NCBI RefSeq assembly: GCF_000496755.2
Contig: NZ_AYKS02000089.1
Coordinates: 85,980 to 149,979, forward strand
Direction of reading: 5' to 3'
DNA length: 64,000 bases
From: Serratia sp. DD3
GTDB lineage: Bacteria > Pseudomonadota > Gammaproteobacteria > Enterobacterales > Enterobacteriaceae
In this document: in pieces, positions 1 to 8,817 of the stretch
Numbering within the stretch: the first letter of the stretch is position 1
How the letters are laid out: every line of letters starts with the position of its first letter
Translations under genes and position numbers: made by a program
Notes under the pieces: generated by a model
The model's input: the letters and a program-made list of their open reading frames with translations, nothing else
What the model was told of the DNA's origin: nothing
The model's database searches: none

Positions 1-554
1 TGATGGGGGAGTTGGAAGGGCGGATTTCCGGTAGCGTACATTATGACAATGTTGCCCCTTGCTATCTGGGTGGCTTGCAGTTGATGTTGGAAGAAGAAGG
101 GATTATCAGCCAGGAAGTCCCCGGTTTTAATCAGTGGTTGTGGGTAATGGCCTATCCGGGGATCAAGGTTTCCACGGCAGAGGCCCGTGCCATTCTGCCG
201 GCACAGTATCGTCGGCAAGACTGCATCAGCCATGGTCGCTATCTGGCGGGCTTTATTCATGCTTGCCATACTCAGCAACCCCATTTGGCGGCCAAGCTGA
301 TGCAGGATGTGATAGCCGAGCCCTATCGTACCCGTTTATTGCCTGGTTTTGCCCAGGCACGTCAGGCTTCGCAGGATATTGGGGCACTGGCTTGTGGGAT
401 TTCGGGTTCCGGCCCGACCCTGTTTGCCGTTTGTGATGATACGACGACGGCACAACGTATGGCCGACTGGCTGACTAACCACTACCTGCAAAACGACGAA
501 GGTTTTGTTCATATTTGCCGTCTGGATACCGCAGGCGCTCGGAGATTGGGATAA
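1..554 (+). CDS. thrB: Homoserine kinase, C-terminal part (cut by window edge)
   Basis: Homoserine kinase phosphorylates L-homoserine with ATP in the cytoplasm, the penultimate step of threonine synthesis. The window opens inside the gene: about 184 of the family's usual ~309 residues are present, and the frame is open to base 1, so the ATG at base 3 is internal. The visible part is nearly co-linear with E. coli ThrB from about residue 127. It contains the GHMP-kinase C-terminal glycine motif [11 protein letters not shown] (around base 395-425) and ends [10 protein letters not shown]. The stop is 3 bases before thrC, so the two are co-transcribed; thrA is expected just upstream, outside the window. 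Identification is secure; only the 5' end is missing. Confidence 0.96.
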   Translation, partial: MGELEGRISGSVHYDNVAPCYLGGLQLMLEEEGIISQEVPGFNQWLWVMAYPGIKVSTAEARAILPAQYRRQDCISHGRYLAGFIHACHTQQPHLAAKLMQDVIAEPYRTRLLPGFAQARQASQDIGALACGISGSGPTLFAVCDDTTTAQRMADWLTNHYLQNDEGFVHICRLDTAGARRLG

Positions 555-557
555 CGC

Positions 558-1847
558 ATGAAACTGTATAACCTTAAAGACCATAACGAACAGGTTAATT
601 TCGCCCAGGCGATCAAACAGGGCCTGGGTAAACAGCAAGGGCTGTTTTTCCCGCTGGAATTGCCAGAATTTGGCTTGACCGAGATCGATCAACTGTTGGC
701 GATGGATTTCGTCACGCGCAGTAGCAAGATCCTGTCGGCTTTTATTGGCGACGAGATAAGTGAAGAGGCGTTATACCAGCGGGTAAACGCGGCGTTTGCC
801 TTCCCGGCTCCGGTGGCGGAAGTGACGAGTGATGTTGCTTGCCTGGAACTGTTCCATGGCCCAACCCTGGCATTTAAAGATTTCGGTGGCCGCTTTATGG
901 CGCAAATGCTGGCTGAGGTGGCGGGTGATCAGCCAGTAACCATCTTGACGGCGACCTCGGGGGATACCGGTGCCGCAGTGGCTCATGCCTTCTATGGCTT
1001 GAAAAATGTGCGAGTGGTTATCCTTTATCCGCAGGGCAAGATCAGTACATTACAGGAAAAACTGTTTTGTACTCTGGGGGGGAATATCCACACCATCGCG
1101 ATTGATGGCGATTTTGATGCCTGCCAGGCGCTGGTCAAACAGGCGTTTGATGACCAGGCATTGAAAGAAGCCATCCATCTGAACTCTGCCAACTCGATCA
1201 ATATCAGCCGCTTACTGGCGCAAATTTGTTACTACTTTGAAGCGGTAGCACAATTGCCACAGAGCGTACGTAATCAATTAGTCATTTCCGTGCCAAGCGG
1301 CAATTTTGGTGATTTGACGGCGGGGCTGCTGGCTAAATCTTTAGGGCTACCGGTAAAACGCTTTATCGCTGCCACTAATGCCAACGATACCGTACCGCGC
1401 TTCTTGGCCTCTGACCTATGGCAACCCCATGCCACGGTGGCGACATTGTCCAATGCGATGGATGTTAGCCAGCCAAACAACTGGCCGCGAGTGGAGGAGT
1501 TGTTCCGCCGCAAAGACTGGCCGTTGCAAGCGTTGGGCTATGGTGCAGTCAGTGATGAAACCACCAAGGCGGCCATGAGAGAACTGGCAGCGTTGGGCTA
1601 TCTTTCTGAACCCCATGCGGCAATCGCCTATCGGGTACTGCGTGATCAATTGCAAGAAGGGGAGTTTGGCCTGTTCTTGGGGACTGCGCACCCAGCCAAA
1701 TTTAAAGAGAGTGTGGAGGCGATTCTGGGCCAGGAGTTGCCATTACCTGAGGCACTGGCAGAGCGTGCCCAGTTACCCCTGTTGTCGCATAACATGCCAG
1801 CAGATTTTGCCAAAATGCGTCAATTCCTGATGACGTTGCCAGCTTGA
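558..1847 (+). CDS. thrC: Threonine synthase
   Basis: Threonine synthase is a PLP enzyme that converts O-phospho-L-homoserine to L-threonine and phosphate, the last step of the pathway. The 429-residue length matches the enterobacterial enzyme (428). The N-terminal MKLYNLKDHNEQVNFAQA is typical. The PLP lysine lies in GPTLAFKDFGGRF near residue 107, and the phosphate-binding TATSGDTGAAVAHAF follows near residues 131-145. It starts 3 bases after the thrB stop and is followed by a strong hairpin terminator, so it is the last gene of the thr operon. Nothing is unusual. Confidence 0.98.
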   Translation: MKLYNLKDHNEQVNFAQAIKQGLGKQQGLFFPLELPEFGLTEIDQLLAMDFVTRSSKILSAFIGDEISEEALYQRVNAAFAFPAPVAEVTSDVACLELFHGPTLAFKDFGGRFMAQMLAEVAGDQPVTILTATSGDTGAAVAHAFYGLKNVRVVILYPQGKISTLQEKLFCTLGGNIHTIAIDGDFDACQALVKQAFDDQALKEAIHLNSANSINISRLLAQICYYFEAVAQLPQSVRNQLVISVPSGNFGDLTAGLLAKSLGLPVKRFIAATNANDTVPRFLASDLWQPHATVATLSNAMDVSQPNNWPRVEELFRRKDWPLQALGYGAVSDETTKAAMRELAALGYLSEPHAAIAYRVLRDQLQEGEFGLFLGTAHPAKFKESVEAILGQELPLPEALAERAQLPLLSHNMPADFAKMRQFLMTLPA

Positions 1848-1867
1848 TTCAACATGCCATTTGACCG

Positions 1868-1902
1868 GAGAACGGTGCCATGCTGGTGCCGTTCTCTGTT
1901 TT
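1868..1902 (+). terminator. Rho-independent terminator after thrC
   Basis: A perfect 12-bp stem (GAGAACGGTGCC / GGTGCCGTTCTC) with a 5-nt loop is followed by TGTTTT, 20 bases past the thrC stop. It ends the threonine operon. Because yaaA converges from the other side, the hairpin may serve both directions, although the T-run favours the plus strand. Confidence 0.85.
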
Positions 1903-1915
1903 GCAGCGCGTGACT

Positions 1916-2689
1916 TTATTGCTGCGCACGTTTGAATATTAATTCATTCCCCTTTGATGCGGCTTCATCAAAACAGTAACCCTCCAGATTGAAATCCATC
2001 AGCTGTTCGGACTGAGTCAGTCGGTTTTTGATGATGAAACGACTCATCAGCCCCCGTGCTTTCTTGGCATAGAAACTGATTACTTTGTATTGACCATTCT
2101 TCTCATCAAGGAATACCGGTTTGATCAGTGAACCCTGCAGTTTGGCGGGTTTCACCGCTTTGAAGTATTCATCCGAAGCCAGGTTCACCACCACATCATC
2201 ACCCTGTTGTGCAAGGGCTTGGTTGAGATGCTGAGTGATCAGGTCCCCCCAGAAACTATAGAGATCTTTGCCTTGGTGGTTTTCCAGTTTGATTCCCATT
2301 TCCAGCCGATAGGGCATCATCAAATCCAGTGGACGCAACACCCCGTACAACCCTGATAGCATGCGCAGATGTTGTTGTGCGAAGTCGAAATCCTCTTCGC
2401 TAAAGTCCTGAGCCTGTAACCCGGTATAAACATCACCTTTGAATGCCAGCAAGGCCTGACGGGCATTATCGGGTGTGAATTTATCTTGCCATTCACCAAA
2501 ACGCGCAGCATTCAGACCAGCCAGTTTATCGCTGATGCTCATCAGCGTGGCGATTTGTGCTGGGGTCAGTTGACGACAAATGTTGATCAGTTGCTGCGAT
2601 TGGGTCAGCAACTCTGGTTGCGTAAAACGCTGGGTAGCGAGCGGGCTGTCATAATCCAGGGTTTTGGCCGGTGAAATGATAATAAGCAT
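1916..2689 (-). CDS. yaaA: Peroxide-stress resistance protein YaaA
   Basis: YaaA (UPF0246/DUF328 family) lowers free intracellular iron during hydrogen peroxide stress in E. coli and belongs to the OxyR response there; it also binds DNA. The 257-residue protein matches the family length and begins with the signature [16 protein letters not shown]. It ends with the basic [11 protein letters not shown] tail. It converges on thrC, as in E. coli. I did not pick out a convincing OxyR site upstream. The function is inferred from very close family membership. Confidence 0.95.
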   Translation of the reverse strand: MLIIISPAKTLDYDSPLATQRFTQPELLTQSQQLINICRQLTPAQIATLMSISDKLAGLNAARFGEWQDKFTPDNARQALLAFKGDVYTGLQAQDFSEEDFDFAQQHLRMLSGLYGVLRPLDLMMPYRLEMGIKLENHQGKDLYSFWGDLITQHLNQALAQQGDDVVVNLASDEYFKAVKPAKLQGSLIKPVFLDEKNGQYKVISFYAKKARGLMSRFIIKNRLTQSEQLMDFNLEGYCFDEAASKGNELIFKRAQQ

Positions 2690-2831
2690 GGTGATGTCCT
2701 GTTGATCAACTTGCAGCTAATGTAGCAAAAAGTGTGTCAGAGCAGGAGGAATAGTGGCGAGTTATTCACACGTGTCAGCGTATGCCACCGTTGAAGACCG
2801 GGACGCACAGCGGATGTGCGCCCCGAGATGG

Positions 2832-4265
2832 TTAATGCGGTTTGTTGTTTTCCCAGATCCCGGGTTCAAGTTGAGGTGCTAATTCCGGGAAGCGGCTGGC
2901 ATCAAAACTGGGGATCTTACCCAGGGTTCGCTGGTAGTTATAATCTTTAGCGACTTTAAGGGCGACACCGGACAACAGTAAGATTGCTGTCAGGTTGGTA
3001 ATGGCCATCAGCGCCATGGCGATGTCGGCCATTTTCCACACCACGGGCAAATCAGCCAATGAACCATACATCACCATTGATAAAGCCACACAACGGAAAA
3101 GCATCAATCCGGTAGGATGATTGCGCTCAAGAAAGATCAGATTATTTTCTGCGTAAGCATAATTGGCAATAATGGAGGTGAACGCAAAAAAGAAAATCGC
3201 CACGGCGATAAACGCCGGCCCCCAGCTACCCAGAGCATAGGCCATGGCCCGCTGAGTCAGGTCGATACCACTGATATTGCCGGCGGACTGTTCGAGCGCG
3301 CCAGAGGCGAGAATAATCGCGGCGGTTGCACTGCAAATAACAATGGTGTCGATAAATACACCAAACATCTGCATATAGCCCTGTGAAGCAGGATGAGGGG
3401 GATAAGGTGTCGCGGATGCCGCCACATTTGGCGCCGACCCCATACCGGCTTCGTTCGAAAACAGCCCGCGCTGTATCCCTTGCGTCATCGCCTGGGCGAT
3501 CCCATAACCCATGGCACCTGCCGCAGCTTCCTGTAGGCCGAAAGCACTTTTGACGATCAATGCCAAGATAGCGGGCATTTGGGTAATATTATGACCGATG
3601 ATCCAAAATGCCAGCAGGAGATAAATGGTCGCCATTAATGGCACGACTTTTTCTGCAACACGGGCGATAGAGCGTATACCACCAAAAATCACCAGGCCGC
3701 TCAATAGCGTTAAAGCGATGACCACATATAACGGATCGAAGTTAAAGGCGACGGCGCTGGCCATGGCGATGGAATTGGCCTGTAAGGCGTTAAATACCAA
3801 CCCGAACGCGATAAGCAGGAAAATAGAGAACAGGACCCCCATCCAGCGCATCCCCAACCCTTTTTCCATATAGTAAGCGGGGCCGCCACGATAGTTGCCC
3901 TGATCATCTTTGGTTTTGTAGAGCTGAGCCAGGGTACTTTCAATAAAAGAGGTCGCCATACCGATGAGTGCCACCACCCACATCCAGAAGATAGCGCCGG
4001 GGCCACCAGCTGTGAGTGCTATCGCGACACCGGTGAGATTACCGCTACCGACGCGGGCAGCGAGTGAGGTGCATAACGCCTGGAAGGATGAGATCCCTGC
4101 ACTGTCACTTTTCGTGCTGTTTTTCAGCAATGAAAACATGTGGCGGAAGTGACGGATCTGAATGAAACGGGTACGTAAAGTAAAATAGATACCGGTGCCC
4201 AGTAGTAAATAGATGAGTACTGAACGCCATAGAACATTGTTGATAAAGTTAATCAGATCTATCAC
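2832..4265 (-). CDS. yaaJ: Sodium/alanine(glycine) symporter, YaaJ-type
   Basis: This is a member of the alanine or glycine:cation symporter (AGCS) family, an inner-membrane carrier coupling sodium (or proton) entry to small neutral amino-acid uptake. It is strongly hydrophobic with about 10-11 predicted helices and carries the family stretches SFQALCTSLAARVGSGNLTGVA, split here as LAARVGSGN and FSNEAGMGSAPN. The reading frame extends upstream to an ATG at 4337. I choose the GTG at 4265 because GAGGAG precedes it by 6 bases and the resulting 477-residue protein aligns with E. coli YaaJ (476). It is monocistronic between yaaA and talB, as in E. coli. The exact substrate is not readable from sequence. 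Confidence 0.9.
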   Translation of the reverse strand: MIDLINFINNVLWRSVLIYLLLGTGIYFTLRTRFIQIRHFRHMFSLLKNSTKSDSAGISSFQALCTSLAARVGSGNLTGVAIALTAGGPGAIFWMWVVALIGMATSFIESTLAQLYKTKDDQGNYRGGPAYYMEKGLGMRWMGVLFSIFLLIAFGLVFNALQANSIAMASAVAFNFDPLYVVIALTLLSGLVIFGGIRSIARVAEKVVPLMATIYLLLAFWIIGHNITQMPAILALIVKSAFGLQEAAAGAMGYGIAQAMTQGIQRGLFSNEAGMGSAPNVAASATPYPPHPASQGYMQMFGVFIDTIVICSATAAIILASGALEQSAGNISGIDLTQRAMAYALGSWGPAFIAVAIFFFAFTSIIANYAYAENNLIFLERNHPTGLMLFRCVALSMVMYGSLADLPVVWKMADIAMALMAITNLTAILLLSGVALKVAKDYNYQRTLGKIPSFDASRFPELAPQLEPGIWENNKPH

Positions 4266-4741
4266 CGACTTCTCCTCATGAAGACTTATAGACCCGTCTC
4301 CATTCAAACTGCAGGCTTGCCGCGTGACTCTGCCCATTTGGGCCTATTTCCTTCGGAGCCAGCGCAGGCGCTGTTCAAAACGCGATGCATTTTGTCCTGA
4401 TATTTGAACGAACTGGGGTATAGCGTCTTATACTAAATTTTATGTAAGTCGCAGCGAATCTCCCTGAAACGTGAACTATAGTGGCTATATTACAGATTGT
4501 TTCAACTTAGATTAAGCAAAAAGTCATCATTGATGCCTCTTATGTTGCTTATCGGTAACAGGGACCGGACCGATTCGGCGCGCTGACCCTCACGGTATCT
4601 TGCTTAAACCTGGGTATAAAACCGTGGACCCGTCGCCATCATATTCCCTCCTTGCACCGAAGATGCCGCATGTTATCATCGGGGCAAAGCATGGCTGAAC
4701 AATGCTAAAAGTTTATGCACAAACGATGAGATAATACTAAC
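4266..4741. other. Divergent yaaJ/talB intergenic region
   Basis: This 476-bp spacer separates two divergent genes and should hold both promoters. It includes a fragment resembling an ERIC repeat end (about 4397-4430: TTGAACGAACTGGGGTATA) and several AT-rich blocks, but I could not assign a convincing -35/-10 pair for talB. No open reading frame with coding character is visible. Confidence 0.4.
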
Positions 4742-5695
4742 ATGACCGATAAATTAACCTCCCTACGCCAATTGACTACTGTGGTTGCGGATACCGGTGA
4801 TATTGCGGCAATGAAGCTATATCAACCGCAAGATGCCACCACTAACCCCTCGCTGATCCTCAACGCGGCTCAAATTCCTGAATATCGCCCATTGATTGAC
4901 AATGCCATTGCCTGGGCGCGTGAGCAGAGCGGTGACCATCAGCAACAAATTGCCGATGCTGCTGACAAACTGGCGGTCAACATTGGCCTGGAGATTCTCA
5001 AGCTGATCCCTGGGCGTATCTCCACGGAAGTGGATGCACGTCTCTCTTATGATACGGAAGCCAGTGTTGCCAAGGCCAAGCGGCTGATCAAACTTTATAA
5101 TGAAGCGGGTGTTGGCAATGAACGCATTCTGATCAAACTGGCTTCTACCTGGCAGGGTATTCGTGCTGCCGAACGTCTTGAAAAAGAAGGCATCAACTGC
5201 AACTTGACGTTACTATTTTCTTTCGCCCAGGCCCGTGCCTGTGCGGAGGCCGGAGTCTATCTGATCTCGCCTTTCGTTGGCCGTATCCTTGACTGGTACA
5301 AAGCCAATGGCGATAAAAAAGAGTTTTTACCTCATGAAGACCCGGGTGTGATTTCCGTCAGCGAAATCTATCAATATTACAAGCAGCACGGTTACAAAAC
5401 CGTGGTTATGGGGGCGAGCTTCCGTAACGTGGGTGAAATCATCGAATTGGCAGGGTGTGATCGTTTGACCATTGCGCCTGCGTTGCTCAAAGAACTGGCC
5501 GAGAGTGAAGGGGCGCTGGAGCGTAAGCTCGCCTTTACGGGGGAAGTCAAAGCGCGCCCAGCGCCAATGACTGAACCTGAGTTTTACTGGCAACATAACC
5601 TGGATCCGATGGCGGTTGATAAACTGACTGATGGCATCCGTAAGTTTGCCGTAGACCAAGGCAAGTTGGAAAAAATGATTGCCGATTTGCTGTAA
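4742..5695 (+). CDS. talB: Transaldolase B
   Basis: Transaldolase moves a dihydroxyacetone unit from sedoheptulose 7-phosphate to glyceraldehyde 3-phosphate in the non-oxidative pentose phosphate pathway. The 317-residue length is that of E. coli TalB. The Schiff-base lysine sits in [17 protein letters not shown] near residue 132, and the N-terminal [10 protein letters not shown] signature lies near residues 31-40. The start [12 protein letters not shown] is standard. It stands alone, followed by a hairpin terminator, with mog downstream as in E. coli. Confidence 0.98.
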   Translation: MTDKLTSLRQLTTVVADTGDIAAMKLYQPQDATTNPSLILNAAQIPEYRPLIDNAIAWAREQSGDHQQQIADAADKLAVNIGLEILKLIPGRISTEVDARLSYDTEASVAKAKRLIKLYNEAGVGNERILIKLASTWQGIRAAERLEKEGINCNLTLLFSFAQARACAEAGVYLISPFVGRILDWYKANGDKKEFLPHEDPGVISVSEIYQYYKQHGYKTVVMGASFRNVGEIIELAGCDRLTIAPALLKELAESEGALERKLAFTGEVKARPAPMTEPEFYWQHNLDPMAVDKLTDGIRKFAVDQGKLEKMIADLL

Positions 5696-5712
5696 TCTGT
5701 TGATATAAAAAT

Positions 5713-5743
5713 AAAAAGGTGGCTTAGGTCGCCTTTTTTATTC
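5713..5743 (+). terminator. Terminator after talB
   Basis: An A-rich left arm and GGTGGC-TTAG-GTCGCC hairpin flow into a TTTTTTATT tract, about 18 bases after the talB stop. This is a typical intrinsic terminator. Confidence 0.8.
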
Positions 5744-5872
5744 CTGCTATCTATTCGAGAGGCAAACACCCTATACTTCTGCCAGCCATTGACTTGATTG
5801 GTTTTTCTCGTCAAGTGAAGGTTGAGTGGGGCGTCAATCCGCCGAAGTCAATCAGCAAAAAAAGAGGTGCAC

Positions 5873-6460
5873 ATGAACACATTACATATTGGCTTGGTTT
5901 CTATTTCTGATCGGGCTTCTGCAGGGGTTTATCAAGACCAAGGGATCCCAGCCTTGGAAGCTTGGCTGAGTAGCGCGTTAATCACCCCGTTCACTTTGGA
6001 AACCAGAGTGATCCCGGATGAGCAAGGGGTGATTGAGCGCACTTTGTGCGAGTTAGTGGATGACGCTGGCTGTCATTTGGTGCTGACCACCGGTGGTACG
6101 GGGCCAGCCCGGCGTGATGTTACCCCTGACGCCACATTGGCGATAGCTGACCGTGTGATGCCTGGCTTTGGTGAGCAAATGCGCCAGATTAGCTTGCACT
6201 ACGTGCCAACGGCGATTCTTTCACGTCAGGTTGGTGTGATCCGCAAGCAAGCATTGATCATTAATTTGCCAGGGCAACCTAAATCGATCAAAGAAACCCT
6301 GGAAGGGGTGAAAGATGAGCAAGGAAAAGTACAGGTGCACGGTATATTTGCCAGTGTACCTTACTGTATTCAACTACTTGATGGCCCTTATGTCGAAACT
6401 CATCAGACTGTCGTAGCGTCATTCCGCCCTAAAAGTGCAATTATCAATATAAATAACTAA
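5873..6460 (+). CDS. mog: Molybdopterin adenylyltransferase
   Basis: Mog adenylates molybdopterin with ATP, preparing it for molybdate insertion in molybdenum cofactor synthesis. From the ATG at 5873 the protein is 195 residues, the length of E. coli Mog. The frame is open further upstream (to 5822), but AGAGGTG lies just before this ATG and the N-terminal MNTLHIGLVSISDRAS matches the family. The MoaB/Mog signature TTGGTGPARRDVTPDA is near residues 72-87. It lies between talB and an extra transporter. Confidence 0.97.
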   Translation: MNTLHIGLVSISDRASAGVYQDQGIPALEAWLSSALITPFTLETRVIPDEQGVIERTLCELVDDAGCHLVLTTGGTGPARRDVTPDATLAIADRVMPGFGEQMRQISLHYVPTAILSRQVGVIRKQALIINLPGQPKSIKETLEGVKDEQGKVQVHGIFASVPYCIQLLDGPYVETHQTVVASFRPKSAIININN

Positions 6461-6581
6461 ATTTTACCTATATTTAATACGATATGTTGGGTGGTGTGAT
6501 GTGGAAATAAATTTCCGTTATAGTAAGGATCTTTTTACAGCAAATCACCAGGTTTTTTCCTACTCTATCTGACGGTATTTT

Positions 6582-7874
6582 ATGCATCACGATAATAATC
6601 GCCGATTAAACCGGCAAGATTATAAGACTCTGACCTTAGCGGCCTTAGGGGGCGCGTTGGAGTTTTATGATTTTATCATCTTTGTTTTCTTCGCCGCAGT
6701 CATGGGGGACTTATTCTTCCCTGCCGATATACCGGAGTGGTTGCGTCAAGTTCAAACCTTTGGCATCTTCGCCGCAGGCTATCTGGCTCGGCCGCTGGGC
6801 GGAATCGTCATGGCGCACTTTGGTGACCTGGTCGGGCGAAAAAAAATGTTCACCCTCAGTATATTACTGATGGCCTTACCCACGCTGGCGATGGGTTTTT
6901 TACCGACCTATGCCAGTATTGGTATTGCTGCCCCGTTGCTGTTGCTGTTAATGCGTGTCTTGCAAGGTGCCGCCATTGGTGGAGAAGTCCCGGGTGCTTG
7001 GGTATTTGTCGCGGAACACGTGCCGCGTAATCGCGTAGGTTTTGCCTGTGGCACACTGACCGCAGGACTGACCGCCGGTATTTTACTGGGTTCGCTGGTG
7101 GCTACCGTCATCAATACCACTCTTAGCCAGCAAGCCATTCATGATGGCGGCTGGCGTATTCCATTCTTCCTCGGCGGATTCTTCGGTCTGTTTGCCATGT
7201 ATTTGCGCCGTTGGTTGCAGGAAACCCCTATCTTTCTTGAGATGCAGGCGCGCAAGGCGTTGGCAGAAGAGTTACCACTCAAGTCTGTGGTGGTTAATCA
7301 CAAAAAAGCCATCGTGGTTTCGATGCTGCTTACCTGGTTGCTCTCTGCCGGTATTGTGGTGGTGATCCTGATGACCCCTACTTATCTACAGAAACAGTTC
7401 AGCATTGCACCGGCATTGTCACTGCAAGCCAACAGCGTGGCGATTGTCATGTTGTTTATCGGTTGTATCCTCAGCGGTTGTGCGGCAGACCGTTTTGGCG
7501 CCAGCAAGACGCTGATCGTCTGGAGCCTGTTATTGGCGGGATCCACTTGGTTCTTTTACCAGTCAGTAGCAACACACCCGGAATGGTTGTTTGCCACTTA
7601 TGCGTTGGCCGGGTTTAGCGTGGGCGCTGTCGGTGTGGTGCCTTACATCATGGTGCGGTCCTTCCCGGCAGAAGTGCGATTTAGTGGGATTTCATTCTCA
7701 TACAATGTGGCATACGCCATCTTTGGCGGTTTGACCCCGATATTCGTCACCTTGATCATGCAGTTAACGCCATTAGCACCAGCTTATTATGTGCTGGTGT
7801 TAGCAGCCATTGGTCTGCTGCTCGGGGTTTATTTGCACCGAGATCTCAATGGTGAAAAGCCGTTGTTAGATTGA
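6582..7874 (+). CDS. MFS transporter, metabolite:H+ symporter family
   Basis: This 430-residue inner-membrane protein has about 12 predicted helices. Its motifs fit the metabolite:H+ symporter branch of the major facilitator superfamily (ShiA/ProP/KgtP relatives). The opening reads ALGGALEFYDFIIF. The loop 2-3 motif is FGDLVGRKKMF, and RVLQGAAIGGEVPGAWVFVAE lies in helix 4-5. Substrates of such carriers are usually organic acids or compatible solutes; I cannot tell which. The ATG at 6582 has only a weak ribosome-binding site. E. coli has no such gene between mog and satP, so this is a lineage-specific addition. It ends at a hairpin shared with convergent satP. Confidence 0.85.
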   Translation: MHHDNNRRLNRQDYKTLTLAALGGALEFYDFIIFVFFAAVMGDLFFPADIPEWLRQVQTFGIFAAGYLARPLGGIVMAHFGDLVGRKKMFTLSILLMALPTLAMGFLPTYASIGIAAPLLLLLMRVLQGAAIGGEVPGAWVFVAEHVPRNRVGFACGTLTAGLTAGILLGSLVATVINTTLSQQAIHDGGWRIPFFLGGFFGLFAMYLRRWLQETPIFLEMQARKALAEELPLKSVVVNHKKAIVVSMLLTWLLSAGIVVVILMTPTYLQKQFSIAPALSLQANSVAIVMLFIGCILSGCAADRFGASKTLIVWSLLLAGSTWFFYQSVATHPEWLFATYALAGFSVGAVGVVPYIMVRSFPAEVRFSGISFSYNVAYAIFGGLTPIFVTLIMQLTPLAPAYYVLVLAAIGLLLGVYLHRDLNGEKPLLD

Positions 7875-7890
7875 TTTGATGCTAGAAAAA

Positions 7891-7926
7891 GAAAAGCCCA
7901 GTCATTAGGTTGCTGGGCTTTTTTAT
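7891..7926 (+). terminator. Bidirectional terminator between the MFS gene and satP
   Basis: AAAAGCCCAG and CTGGGCTTTTTT arms flank a 12-14-nt loop, with A-rich and T-rich flanks on both sides. It sits midway between two converging genes and can terminate both. Confidence 0.85.
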
Positions 7927-7938
7927 CTTTGATAACGA

Positions 7939-8508
7939 TTAAGCTTTTATTGCGCCAATGGGTAATACAGTACGGCCCAGGCGCTCATTGATGACTTCTG
8001 CCATTGCCAGATAAATGGCACTGGCACCGCAGATGATCCCCTCATAACCGGCGAAGGTGAGCAGCCCTTGGTTACCGGTGATGTTACCGATAGCCAGCAG
8101 TGCAAACAACAAGGTCAGGCTGGCAAACACGAACTGTAAAGCGCGGTTGGTGTTGAGCGTAGCGAAGAACATAAACAGTGTGAATATGCCCCACAGTGCC
8201 AGATAGGTGCCCAGCACGCTGGCATCAGTGGGATCGGCAAGATTCATTCGTGGCAATAACAGAATACCCACCAGGCTCAGCCAGAAGCAGCCGTAAGAGG
8301 TGAAAGCGGTTAAACCGAAGGTATTGCCTTTCTTGAACTCAAGAATGCCAGCAAAAATCTGAGCCATGCCACCGAAGAAAATTCCCATACTGATAATGAC
8401 GGAAGTTAGCGGAAAAAAGCCCGCATTGTGCAGGTTCAGTAAGACAGTCGTCATTCCGAAGCCCATCAGCCCCAAAGGACCAGGATTTGCCAACGTATTG
8501 GTTTGCAT
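7939..8508 (-). CDS. satP: Acetate/succinate:H+ symporter
   Basis: SatP (YaaH, GPR1/FUN34/YaaH family) takes up acetate and succinate with protons across the inner membrane. Starting at MQTNTLANPGPLGLMGFGMT the protein is 189 residues with six hydrophobic helices, matching E. coli SatP (188). The family signature NPGPLGLMGFG is at residues 7-17, and it ends LGRTVLPIGAIKA. The frame can be extended upstream by 13 codons, but the added residues do not match the family. It converges on the MFS gene and is divergent from dnaK. Confidence 0.95.
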   Translation of the reverse strand: MQTNTLANPGPLGLMGFGMTTVLLNLHNAGFFPLTSVIISMGIFFGGMAQIFAGILEFKKGNTFGLTAFTSYGCFWLSLVGILLLPRMNLADPTDASVLGTYLALWGIFTLFMFFATLNTNRALQFVFASLTLLFALLAIGNITGNQGLLTFAGYEGIICGASAIYLAMAEVINERLGRTVLPIGAIKA

Positions 8509-8664
8509 ATGTTCTCTGTGATAACAGGTGATAGATAAATTAATCATTGTTCTGAAGAGTCAATAAGCACAGCTGACTTTATCAGACCGCGCGGGATCAT
8601 AGTGATCCTGGCAACAGGAAACAATGATCGGAAAGGGATAAAAACGAAATTTTTTTTACGTTGG

Positions 8665-8694
8665 CCCTTGATGCTGAAGTGGTCGGCCCCATCT
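8665..8694 (+). promoter_or_regulatory. Sigma-32 (heat-shock) promoter of dnaKJ
   Basis: CCCTTGATG (8665-8673) and CCCCATCT (8687-8694) are separated by 13 bases. They match the sigma-32 consensus CTTGAA-N-CCCCAT and the E. coli dnaK P1 promoter, including spacing. The start of transcription would be near 8702, about 115 bases before the dnaK ATG. Confidence 0.88.
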
Positions 8695-8817
8695 TATTGA
8701 CAACCGCAATTGCTGACCGCGGGTAAATGGCGAGATCGGACAGTTGAAAAGTAAAAGATTGCCCGCATATAGGTTAGCAACCTGACCAATTATGAATTTA
8801 TTAGTGGAGATGTTTAG

